NCBI RefSeq assembly: GCF_000424625.1
Contig: NZ_AUKG01000003.1
Location: forward strand, 310,001-374,000
Reading direction: 5' to 3'
Origin: Conexibacter woesei Iso977N
GTDB lineage: Bacteria; Actinomycetota; Thermoleophilia; Solirubrobacterales; Solirubrobacteraceae
Length of the DNA: 64,000 bases
The notes beneath the pieces are model-generated. The model did no database searches. It was not told the origin of the DNA and saw only the letters and a program-made list of their open reading frames with translations. The translations under genes and the position numbers were made by a program. Of this stretch, positions 17,763 through 25,333 are shown piece by piece. Every line of letters begins with the position of its first letter. The stretch's first letter is position 1.

Positions 17763-18295
17763 CACCTCTCCGGCGTGCGTGGCTGCTCTGGTGCGATCAG
17801 TGACCATCATCCGCTAGATGATGGCCACCTGAGCCGACATGACACCCGCTACGAAGAATCAGCGCAGAGCAGCGTGGACGACGTGACCGCCAATGGTGAC
17901 GGTCAATGAGCGTCAACCTTGATCGCTAGACCGAGTCCGACCGGGGCGATTCGCCGAGCGAATCGGTGAAGACGACTGGTGATCCTCGGTGCTCAGATCT
18001 GACGTGCGCCACTCGTGCGATGGGCGGCACAAGCGTTCTCGGCGAACGTCTGGGCTTGCGGGCAATTGGTCGCTGTTGGTTGTTGTCTGGCAACTCGTGC
18101 GAGGCGACGCGCACTACTACCCGGTATTCGTTCGCTCAAACCTCCTGTATTCGCTAGACGGTCCTCGGTAGTACATAGCGTCGTCTGTTGCTTGACGAAG
18201 GTCGCTTGTTTGCTGTTGGGTGCTGACCGGTGCCTGTGGGGGGGGCTCTCGGGGCTGCTCCGGCCCTCTGGTTCAATCAATCGTGCGGGGTTCTT
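17763..18295. other. Island intergenic region upstream of the RHS gene
   Basis: About 530 bp without a convincing gene. It holds a perfect 7-bp inverted repeat GATTCGC-CGA-GCGAATC at 17948-17964 and a TTGACG hexamer at 18192-18197 that could be a -35 box, though no good -10 follows at the right distance. The composition is notably less G+C-rich than the flanks. Confidence 0.4.
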
Positions 18296-21200
18296 GTGAG
18301 CGTTGGTTCGTCGCGGTTTGTGCTGCTCGTGTCCTTGTTGGGTGCGGTGGCGGCGTTGTTGGTGGCGTTGGTCGTCGGGGCGGCGTCAAACGCCGATACG
18401 TCGTCTCCTGCCGTGACATCGACGGTCGCTACGCCTGCGCCGGTGGCGTGGGAGGAGGCGCCGGATCCGGGCACCGAGGTGGTCGATCGGCGTACTGCCG
18501 ATACCGAGACCTTCGAGCGAACTGACGGGTCCTTCGTCACGCGGGTCTATCCCGAGCCGGTGCACTTCCGCGATGGCAGCAGCTGGCGGTCGTTCGACAG
18601 CGAGCTGGTCGCGGCCAGCGCCGATGGCTACCTGCACCCGAGGGCCAATGACGGCGATGCGCTGATTCCCCGTGACCTGTCAGATCCGTTTGCTCTCAGG
18701 CACGACGGCGACTGGATCAGGTTCACGCTGGACGGCGCCGACGAGGCCTCCAGCGCGCAGGTCGACGGCGACACCGCCAGCTTTGACGGCGTCGCCGAGG
18801 ACACCGACGCGGCCTATCAGGCGGTCAACGATGGGCTGAGGGAGACGCTGACGCTGGCTTCGCCTGATGCGCCGTCGTCAATTACCTACAGCTTCGCGGC
18901 CAGCGCCGACCTGACTCCGAACGAGCAGGACGACGGCTCGATCGCCTTCGCAGGCGACGACGGTGCGGTGGCCTTCCGGATTGCGGCGCCGGTGGTGTGG
19001 GACAGCACCGAGGCCGTGTCGCACGCGGCGTCGCTGAGGATCGTCCCGGCCGGGGACGGCTGGAAGTTGACGTTGGCCGTCGACCAAGCCTGGCTCGCCG
19101 ATCCCGCTCGCAGGTTCCCGGTGACGGTCGATCCGGACATCTACTGGTCGGGCAGCAACCTGCGCCACCACGGCGCGACGCAGGACTGCACGTTGGCCAG
19201 CGGCACCCCGACGACCAGCCAATGCACCAACGCGCAGCTGAGGGTCGGCTCCGACGCGTCCAACACCTACAAGAGCTTGCTGTCCTTCGACGTGCGGTCG
19301 GCGATCCCGCAGGACTCGACGGTCTATGACAGCACGCTGCTGCTGTATCAGCCGGGGACCAGGAGCCAGAGCGCGTCGAATCTGGCGGTGCGTCCGGTGA
19401 ACTCGTCGTGGACGAACGCGGCGACCTGGAACACCCGCGACGGGAGCACCGCCTGGGTGACGCCCGGCGGCGACACCGGCACGCCGGTCGGGCCAGCGAC
19501 GTCGGTGGGTAGCCAGGGTTACTGGTACTACCTCGGCGTGCCCGCCGACACGATCACGGCTTGGGTGCAGGGCACTCAGCCCAACAACGGCCTCCAGCTG
19601 GCGGCTAACACCGGTTCGCCGAGGGTCACCTACAGCTTCGTCTCGACCGACGGCTCCGCCAACCAGTGGCCGGCTCTGGACGTCTACTGGGAAGAGGACG
19701 GCGGCGCCCGCGCCGCCTACACCGAGGACACCCAGCGCCTGGACGACCACACCCAGGTCTCGGTCAACGTCGCCAACGGCAACCTGACCTACACCACCCG
19801 CGACGCGACCCTAGCCGGTAGCAGCGGCGACCTCGACATCGCCGTGAATCGACTCTGGCAGTCGTCGGCCTCCAACGACTACGCCAGTTTCGGTCGCGGT
19901 TGGTACCAGAACTTCGAGCAGACCAACCTGCGCGAGAACACCGACGGCTCGGTGCTGGTCCGCGACGAGACCGGCGCCGCCTATCGCTTCGCGCCCGGCA
20001 ACAGCGCCGGCACATTTACGCCGCCTGCTGGGCTCGACGCAACGCTCTGCGTGATCCAAGACACCGGTACCAGCTGTCCACGTGATGGCGTGGCCGATGT
20101 CAAGTACCGCCTGACGTACAACGCCACCGGGCGGCGATACTACTTCTACAACTCGGGGCTGCTGCGGGCCATCCGTGATACGGCCGGTCACCAGTTGACC
20201 TACGCCATCTCCGGTCAGACGGCAAGGATCTCTGGCAGCGGCAGCCGTCAGGTCACGCTGACCAACAACGTGGTCAATGACATGGCCACCTCACTGAGCG
20301 ACGGCACCAGTGTCTCTACCTATCTCCAGGGCGGCCCGAACAACGATTGGCTGGCGCAGAGCACCGATGCCAATAACAACGTCACCAGGTACGAGTACAA
20401 CACCAACGGCTACCTGACGCGCGTCAGCGACAGCCAGGGCCACGACACGCGCATCGAGTGGCAGTCGGTCCCCGACTACGGCGCTTGGCGGGCCACGAAG
20501 ATCACCCGGGTGCTCGACACCGCTCACCCGGCCGACCCGACAAGGAACCCGACCACCACCTACACCTACAGCCCCACTACGCGCACCACAGTCGTGACCG
20601 ACGCGGCCGGGAACGCCACGGCCACGCCGACCGACGACGGCCAAACCACCTACACCTACGACAACGCGCTGCACGTCACCAGCGCCAGCCCGCGCACCTC
20701 AGCGCTGCCTCCAGCACCGGCCTGGTCACCGGCCGACAGCCAAGGCGACACCACCCGCCCGACTAGCACCCCGTCCGGCGACCTCTACAACGACGGCCTC
20801 TACGTCGACGGCAGGGGCACCACCAACATCACGCTCGGCGCCACCGACCCCGCCGCCAGCTCCGGCGGCACCATCTCGGGCATCCGCCGCGTCGCCCTCG
20901 AGGAAGGCGACAACGCCAGCCAGCCGACCGCCTCGCAGTCGACCTGCAGCGACCCGACCTCGCCACCGCGTACCTGCCCGGCCAGCGTGTCACCGACGTT
21001 GGCGGTCGATGAATCCGGCCTCAGCGAGGGCGCCCACCACTTCCGTCAGGTCACCCAAGACCTCGCGGGTAACACCTCGGTCAGCCCGCCGTGGGCTGTC
21101 AACGTCGACCGAACGGGCCCTGGCATCGTGCCGTGGTTCTTTGACGACTACGACGACGAAACCGGGACGACGTTTATCTCGTGGCTGCCCGTCGCTGACC

Positions 21201-21865
21201 CGGCGCTTTCCGGTGGTATCCCAGGCTCGGGCTTGCAGTCCTACACCTATCAGTACGCGGTCGATGGCGGGACGTGGTCGACGCCGGTGACCACAACGCA
21301 ACCGTCGTTTGCCATTGCCGGCCTGGTGTCCACCAGCAGGGTGTCGCTGCAGATCAGCACCGTTGACAACGCCGGCAACGCTGGAGCCGTATCGACAGCG
21401 ACGATCGCCGCTGCCAAATACGGGTTCGACCCGACCGTAGACGACGACACCGACGACGGTGACGGTCCGGCGCCTGCCGCCGTGTCCGGAGGCTTCTCGC
21501 CGTTTGCGGCTCCGCTGAGCGCCTACAGGATTCACACAACGTGGCACTGCTCGAATGGCGACGACTTCGTGATGCGAGAGGGGTATCAGAACAGCGACGG
21601 CCGCGGTTTCGGTTATCAGCACATCAGGGCGCGGCGCGGCTACACCAGCACGACCGACGCCGCGATCAGGGAGACGCTCTGCAACCCCAACCATGCTGTC
21701 AAGCATGATGGCGGCTCCAGCTACACCTACTTGTACTACTACGGATCAACGGCCTGGCGTGTGACCTACTCGCGTCAGGTGACTAGGTACGACGGCCACT
21801 CGAAGGGCGTGATCACCGCGGTGCCGATCGACAGCCCTGATGACGTGATCGTCGGAACCCCTTAG
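18296..21865 (+). CDS. Secreted RHS/YD-repeat protein with C-terminal toxin-like domain
   Basis: A 1189-residue exported protein. Order: signal or anchor helix (residues 5-33), long beta-rich N-terminal region, DNRLRE-type domain (about 300-460), RHS N-terminal segment with VNVANGNLTY (about 490), only one or two YD repeats (NNVTRYEYNTNGYLTRV near 690; TTYTYDN), an Ig-like region (about 840-1040), and a distinct C-terminal domain (1073-1189). The RHS core with its cleavage motif is absent. The last domain has GFGYQHIRARRG, a nP-x-x-V-like turn and KGVITAVP, the order seen in BECR-fold RNase toxins. The GTG at 18296 follows GGGG and precedes the hydrophobic segment. A small gene follows 10 nt later. 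Confidence 0.8.
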   Translation: MSVGSSRFVLLVSLLGAVAALLVALVVGAASNADTSSPAVTSTVATPAPVAWEEAPDPGTEVVDRRTADTETFERTDGSFVTRVYPEPVHFRDGSSWRSFDSELVAASADGYLHPRANDGDALIPRDLSDPFALRHDGDWIRFTLDGADEASSAQVDGDTASFDGVAEDTDAAYQAVNDGLRETLTLASPDAPSSITYSFAASADLTPNEQDDGSIAFAGDDGAVAFRIAAPVVWDSTEAVSHAASLRIVPAGDGWKLTLAVDQAWLADPARRFPVTVDPDIYWSGSNLRHHGATQDCTLASGTPTTSQCTNAQLRVGSDASNTYKSLLSFDVRSAIPQDSTVYDSTLLLYQPGTRSQSASNLAVRPVNSSWTNAATWNTRDGSTAWVTPGGDTGTPVGPATSVGSQGYWYYLGVPADTITAWVQGTQPNNGLQLAANTGSPRVTYSFVSTDGSANQWPALDVYWEEDGGARAAYTEDTQRLDDHTQVSVNVANGNLTYTTRDATLAGSSGDLDIAVNRLWQSSASNDYASFGRGWYQNFEQTNLRENTDGSVLVRDETGAAYRFAPGNSAGTFTPPAGLDATLCVIQDTGTSCPRDGVADVKYRLTYNATGRRYYFYNSGLLRAIRDTAGHQLTYAISGQTARISGSGSRQVTLTNNVVNDMATSLSDGTSVSTYLQGGPNNDWLAQSTDANNNVTRYEYNTNGYLTRVSDSQGHDTRIEWQSVPDYGAWRATKITRVLDTAHPADPTRNPTTTYTYSPTTRTTVVTDAAGNATATPTDDGQTTYTYDNALHVTSASPRTSALPPAPAWSPADSQGDTTRPTSTPSGDLYNDGLYVDGRGTTNITLGATDPAASSGGTISGIRRVALEEGDNASQPTASQSTCSDPTSPPRTCPASVSPTLAVDESGLSEGAHHFRQVTQDLAGNTSVSPPWAVNVDRTGPGIVPWFFDDYDDETGTTFISWLPVADPALSGGIPGSGLQSYTYQYAVDGGTWSTPVTTTQPSFAIAGLVSTSRVSLQISTVDNAGNAGAVSTATIAAAKYGFDPTVDDDTDDGDGPAPAAVSGGFSPFAAPLSAYRIHTTWHCSNGDDFVMREGYQNSDGRGFGYQHIRARRGYTSTTDAAIRETLCNPNHAVKHDGGSSYTYLYYYGSTAWRVTYSRQVTRYDGHSKGVITAVPIDSPDDVIVGTP

Positions 21866-21875
21866 CATCCGAACG

Positions 21876-22241
21876 ATGAAAGCCGATCTGCCAGCAGACG
21901 ACGATCGGCCCCTCGACTTCGCTGGCGTTCTCAAGACGCTGTGTCTGCTCCAGGGCGAGACGGTGCTTGTGAGCGCCGGCGATTTTCGAGGTCACACGCG
22001 TCTCACGAGCGTTGGCACGATCACGCCACTCGCTCTCCCGCACGCCAGCGGATTTCGAGTCGGTTCAGAGACCACGCTCACGCTGGACGCCGCCGACTTC
22101 GAAGCTGCGCAACTCAAGACATTCGATGGCACGGATTTCTTCCTCTTGAAAGTGCAGTTGCGCGGCGGATTACTGCTGATCGGCGATCCGGACCTTCTCG
22201 CGACCGACTATGAGGAACAGCCGCCTAATTCGGGGGCTTGA
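21876..22241 (+). CDS. Candidate immunity protein for the RHS toxin
   Basis: A 121-residue soluble, mildly acidic protein (MKADLPADDDRPLDFAG at the start) starting 10 nt after the RHS stop codon. I know of no family for it. Size, position immediately downstream and lack of a signal peptide fit a polymorphic-toxin immunity protein that would bind the C-terminal domain in the cytoplasm. This is context-based inference. Its 3' end overlaps the convergent XRE fragment by 17 nt. Confidence 0.65.
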   Translation: MKADLPADDDRPLDFAGVLKTLCLLQGETVLVSAGDFRGHTRLTSVGTITPLALPHASGFRVGSETTLTLDAADFEAAQLKTFDGTDFFLLKVQLRGGLLLIGDPDLLATDYEEQPPNSGA

Positions 22242-22395
22242 GCCCGGCGACCAATTCGCCTGGATCGACGCCGAGGCCGGCGGCGACCTTGAGCAGGTTG
22301 TGGAGGCTGACGTTGCGCCGGCCGCGTTCCAGCTGACCCACGAAGGTCCAGTGGACGCCGCTGCGATCGGCCAAGTTCGTTCTGGCTGATGATGA
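22225..22395 (-). pseudogene. XRE-family helix-turn-helix fragment
   Basis: The frame LADRSGVHWTFVGQLERGRR, continuing NVSLHNLLKVAAGLGVDPGE and ending LVAGLKPPN, is the C-terminal two-thirds of a Cro/C1-type helix-turn-helix. The expected preceding residues ISQNEL are present in another frame at about 22376-22393, so a one-base shift breaks the domain. No start codon or complete N-terminus can be found. A remnant of a small regulator. Confidence 0.6.
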
Positions 22396-22951
22396 GTACC
22401 GGGTGCAGTTCTGGCCGCGGACTGAGAGCGGCGGTGTGCTCGCGTTGCCGTTGCTTTCGCTCCGGTTGGAGGCGCCCACGTCCATGGCCGACTCTGCATT
22501 CGTCGCACAGCGGAGATCCTCCCCCTGGCGGTGTCCTCGACGGTAAGTGACGACATGATCGGGACCGCGTGGGTGGCGGCGCTTTGCGCCTACACCCAGT
22601 ACATGACGAGCGCTGGCGCCAACACCGGTGACCGCGTGGAAATGCCGGAACATGAGAGCCTGCTCCAGTCGCAGCGAAGCGGAAGCAACGCGCGCGTCGG
22701 CGCGCACATGCGACGACTGCAGCCCGGCAGAAGGCCAGCCCGGAGGCACAGCAGAAGGCCGCCCGCCTTCACGTCACGCTCCCAGAAGGTCGTACCTGGG
22801 TTCCCGAGCACGATCGCGGTGCGTCCAGCGACGAGCGGCTCATCGTCGCGCACTGGAAGCACGCCGTACCACTGGCACGGCTCTCAGAGCGCCAGGAGCG
22901 CGCTGCGTAGCTCCGCGCTGAACGCCTGACAGCGCCGAGGGCTGGGGTGTC
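22396..22951. other. Degraded coding remnants in the island
   Basis: No intact gene. On the plus strand a frame without a start codon (about 22658-22911) reads like real protein near its end (RLHVTLPEGRTWVPEHDRG and RLIVAHWKHAV), and another frame near 22375-22480 (LADDEYRVQFWPRT) also looks coding. I recognise neither. Probably leftovers of deleted genes. Confidence 0.35.
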
Positions 22952-23027
22952 GAGTTTGGCCCGCAGCGCCTCCCGGCGCGGGCGCTACTGGCGGGCGTTG
23001 AGCTTGGCTCGCAGTGCCTCCCGGCGC
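22952..23027. repeat. Tandem 28-bp near-repeat at the integrase 3' end
   Basis: Units at 22952-22979 and 23000-23027 match at 25 of 28 positions. The unit encodes RREALRAKL on the minus strand, so the integrase C-terminal codons are present twice, once beyond the stop codon. This points to a small duplication during decay or recombination of the element end. Confidence 0.65.
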
Positions 23028-23535
23028 TTCTCCGAGAAGTGGGGCGGTAGACGGCGTTCGTGACGTTGGTGTTCTTGTGCCGTAGGAGGTCGCGCGCTTC
23101 TTCCGCGTCCTCGCAGTTCATCGCCGCGCCGTGGCGCAGCGAGTGGAAGTGCGGGAGGTTGAGCTCCCGGCGGGGCGTCCCGTTCAGCACGTAGGCGCCC
23201 TCGGCGTCCACGACCAGCTCATCGCCGTCGTGCTCGAACAGCTCCGGGAACGTCGGCCTCCCGTCCGGCTTTCGGGCCTCTTCCTGGGCGCGGTACAGCG
23301 CCCGTAGGACATTGCGTTGGTGGAGCGGCCCGCCATGGTCGGTGCAGAGCACGTAGTCCTTGGGGCGGGTGTGCTCGCTGGCGGCCTTGTGCTTGCGCAG
23401 CAGGATCACAGCGGCCCGCGACAGCGGGACGCGGGACTTGCTCTCTTCGGTCTTGAGGCGCACGCGCTCGCCGTCGCGGTCCACCTGGAACTTGAAGTCG
23501 GCCGCGGCCGTGTCCAAGTGCTCCCGCGCGGTTTC
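22985..23535 (-). pseudogene. Tyrosine recombinase (integrase) remnant
   Basis: The frame preserves the second half of the catalytic domain: the beta-hairpin lysine region (RLKTEESKSRVPLSRA), the HxxR box as HFHSLRHG, the LRHKNTNVT histidine box and the nucleophile region NAVY. The N-terminal DNA-binding domain and the box I arginine region are missing. Just after the tyrosine a one-base shift is needed to reach the expected end (HFSEKRREALRAKLNARQ, stop at 22985). It lies at the right end of the island close to attR, as the integrase of a tRNA-targeting element should. Not functional as it stands. Confidence 0.75.
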
Positions 23536-23590
23536 AGAGCTCGCCGAACGAGCGGTGCCCAGTCTCAGGTCGGCGTCCTGGAGGTGTATC

Positions 23591-23608
23591 GCTTCCAAAT
23601 TGCTTCCA
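23591..23608. repeat. Right copy of an 18-bp subterminal repeat
   Basis: GCTTCCAAATTGCTTCCA, identical to 13742-13759 and in the same orientation. In the circular form the two copies would flank the att core on both sides, as arm-type integrase sites do. Confidence 0.6.
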
Positions 23609-23652
23609 AACCGCCGGTCCCGAGCGACCGAGGTTGCGGCCCGAAACGACGA

Positions 23653-23675
23653 AAGCCCCGCGGTTGCGGGGCTTC
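23653..23675 (-). terminator. Terminator of tRNA-Val
   Basis: A 9-bp G/C-rich stem (AAGCCCCGC / GCGGGGCTT) with a GGTT loop lies 8 nt beyond the 3' end of tRNA-Val on its transcribed strand. The copy adjoining the tRNA was brought in by the element. Confidence 0.65.
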
Positions 23676-23681
23676 CGGACC

Positions 23682-23725
23682 ATGGGCGCGGCGGGTTTCG
23701 AACCTGCGACCTCTCGCGTGTGAAG
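23682..23725. repeat. attR within tRNA-Val
   Basis: 44 bp identical to 13592-13635. It covers the 3' half of tRNA-Val, so insertion restored a complete gene at this end. Confidence 0.85.
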
Positions 23726-23754
23726 CGAGCGCTCTCCCACTGAGCTACGCGCCC
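23683..23754 (-). tRNA. tRNA-Val (anticodon CAC)
   Basis: A 72-nt cloverleaf on the minus strand: acceptor GGGCGCG/CGCGCCC with discriminator A, D arm GCTC-AGTGGGA-GAGC, anticodon arm CTCGC-TTCACAC-GCGAG with CAC at positions 34-36, and T arm GCAGG-TTCGAAA-CCCGC with one A-C mismatch. CCA is not encoded. Its 3' part is the integration target of the adjacent island. Confidence 0.93.
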
Positions 23755-23812
23755 GAGGCGGCGGATTCTAGCGGGAGGGCGGTTCGGGTAGGCCTGTCCT
23801 ATCGTGACGCAG

Positions 23813-24739
23813 ATGTCCGGGAAGCCCCAGTTCGAGAAGGAAGCCGACGAGGACGGACGGTTCGTCCGCCAGGAGTCGCGCTTCCGCGAGCTGGTCATGG
23901 AGCGGCCGGAGGCCGGGCGATACCACCTGTACGTGTCGCTCGCGTGCCCGTGGGCGTCGCGCACGGCGATCGTGCGGCAGATCATGGGCCTCGAGGAGCT
24001 CCTCCCGATGACGGTCGTCGACCCGATCCGCGACGACAAGGGCTGGCGCTTCACCGACGAGGAGCCGGACCCCGTCAACGGGTTCGCCTACCTCAAGGAG
24101 GCGTACCTCCTCACCGACCCGTCGTTCGACGACCGCGTCACGGTCCCGGTCCTGTTCGACATCCAGAACAACCGGATCGTCAACAACGAGTCGGCCGAGA
24201 TCATCCGGATGCTCAACGCCTGGGCGCCGAACTGCCACGACCTCTACCCGCCGGATCTGCGCACCGCGATCGACGAGGTCAACGACCGCGTCTACAACTC
24301 GGTCAACAACGGCGTGTACCGCGCAGGCTTCGCGACTTCTCAGCATGCCTACGAGGAGGCGTTCGACGAGCTCTTCCAGACGCTCGACTGGCTCGACGAC
24401 CGCCTCGCGACCAACCGCTACCTGCTCGGCGACGAGATCACCGAGGCGGACTGGCGCCTGTTCGTGACGCTCGTGCGCTTCGACGCCGTCTACGTCGGCC
24501 ACTTCAAGTGCAACCGGCGCCGGATCGCCGACTACGACCACCTCTCCGGCTACCTGCGCGACCTCTACCAGGAGCCGGGCATCGCCGACACGGTCGACTT
24601 CGACCACATCAAGCGCCACTACTACATGACGCACCCGGAGCTGAACCCGACGCGGATCGTCCCGAAGGGGCCGGAGTTGGACCTCTGGGCCTCGCACGAC
24701 CGGGACCGCCTCGAGCTGCGCCGCGGCACCGCCGCGTAG
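23813..24739 (+). CDS. Glutathione S-transferase family protein (glutathionyl-hydroquinone reductase type)
   Basis: About 308 residues, cytoplasmic. An N-terminal thioredoxin-like domain holds the redox cysteine in YVSLACPWASR (near residue 45), and PVLFD, NNESAEIIRMLN and the C-terminal helical domain with YLLGDEITEADWRLF fit the ECM4/YqjG group, which reduces S-conjugated hydroquinones with a thiol. Actinobacteria usually lack glutathione, so the thiol may be mycothiol or another. The ATG at 23813 is chosen; a GTG three codons earlier is possible. Immediately outside the island, next to tRNA-Val. Confidence 0.88.
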   Translation: MSGKPQFEKEADEDGRFVRQESRFRELVMERPEAGRYHLYVSLACPWASRTAIVRQIMGLEELLPMTVVDPIRDDKGWRFTDEEPDPVNGFAYLKEAYLLTDPSFDDRVTVPVLFDIQNNRIVNNESAEIIRMLNAWAPNCHDLYPPDLRTAIDEVNDRVYNSVNNGVYRAGFATSQHAYEEAFDELFQTLDWLDDRLATNRYLLGDEITEADWRLFVTLVRFDAVYVGHFKCNRRRIADYDHLSGYLRDLYQEPGIADTVDFDHIKRHYYMTHPELNPTRIVPKGPELDLWASHDRDRLELRRGTAA

Positions 24740-24835
24740 TCGCCGCGCGCGAACGCGCCCCAAAAACCCCTCCAAACGGTGGGTCTGTGACGGGCGCGAC
24801 ACTAAATGACGCCCCCGTCAGGAATACTCCGGTGC

Positions 24836-24985
24836 ATGTCCGCTGCATCGACCACCCCGCCGGCCGTCGCGACGACCACCGCGCCCGGCGGCAACGTCTA
24901 CGTCGGCCCCTCGTTGGCCTCGTCGCTCTTCCGCTTCGCCGCCGCACTGGCGACCGCGCAGCCGGAGCCCGCCCCGCAGCGGTAG
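24836..24985 (+). CDS. Possible 49-residue Ala/Thr/Pro-rich protein
   Basis: A short frame starting MSAASTTPPAVATTTAPGGN and ending before the SRP RNA gene, with AGGAA about 10 nt before the ATG. No domain is recognised. The composition is low-complexity, so it could be chance; the SRP promoter may lie inside it. Confidence 0.35.
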   Translation: MSAASTTPPAVATTTAPGGNVYVGPSLASSLFRFAAALATAQPEPAPQR

Positions 24986-24995
24986 AATCCGTCGC

Positions 24996-25268
24996 GGACC
25001 GTGCTAGGCGGGGAGGTAGCGGTGCCCTATCGCTCGCAATCCGCTCTAGCGAGGCCGAATCCCCGATCGAGGGGTGTGGTCAACGGGGCTGCGCGCCGTG
25101 GTGGCGTTGAAGGCCCGGGTCCCGCGCGGCGTCGGCTCGTGAACCAGGTCAGGTCCGGAAGGAAGCAGCCTTAAGCGATCACCGGCGGGCGCAGCGGGAG
25201 CTCCCGAGCCGGAGCCACCCTCCGGCGTGGCGCCCGGGGACCGCATTTCGATTTCGGGTGCACGGTCC
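24996..25268 (+). ncRNA. ffs: Signal recognition particle RNA, large bacterial type
   Basis: The conserved apical hairpin GTCAGGTCCGGAAGGAAGCA lies around 25148-25167. The 5' Alu-like part GTGCTAGGCGGGGAGGTAGC starts at 25001. The ends pair: GGACCGTGC (24996-25004) with GCACGGTCC (25260-25268). The length of about 273 nt matches the long SRP RNA with an Alu domain found in Bacillus-like bacteria rather than the short 4.5S form. It works with Ffh to deliver membrane and secreted proteins. A strong terminator follows. Confidence 0.92.
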
Positions 25269-25279
25269 ACTGAACTGCA

Positions 25280-25305
25280 GAAGGCCCCGCCACTGGCGGG
25301 GCCTT
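25280..25305 (+). terminator. Terminator after SRP RNA
   Basis: A perfect stem GAAGGCCCCGCC / GGCGGGGCCTTC with a short loop, beginning 12 nt after the SRP RNA. It also lies 29 nt beyond the 3' end of the convergent MFS gene, so it may serve both. Confidence 0.8.
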
Positions 25306-25333
25306 CTCTGCGTTCCGGGGGAGGGGAGAGGAG

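Larger units (their letters stand above)
13592..23725. mobile_element. tRNA-Val-inserted genomic island
   Basis: About 10.1 kb bounded by a 44-bp direct repeat (13592-13635 and 23682-23725). The right copy is the 3' part of an intact tRNA-Val(CAC); the left copy is only that 3' part. A tyrosine-recombinase remnant lies at the right end, as expected for tRNA-targeting elements. Base composition inside is visibly less G+C-rich than the flanks. Cargo: unknown frameshifted gene, YaaC-like, ApeA/HEPN-like, RHS toxin and candidate immunity gene, XRE fragment. The integrase is broken, so the element is probably immobile. Confidence 0.85.

Noticed and set aside
17646-17909. 87-residue plus-strand frame opposite the ApeA-like start
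   Set aside because: It is antisense to the reconstructed ApeA N-terminus, which has a ribosome site and family sequence. The 87-residue frame has neither.
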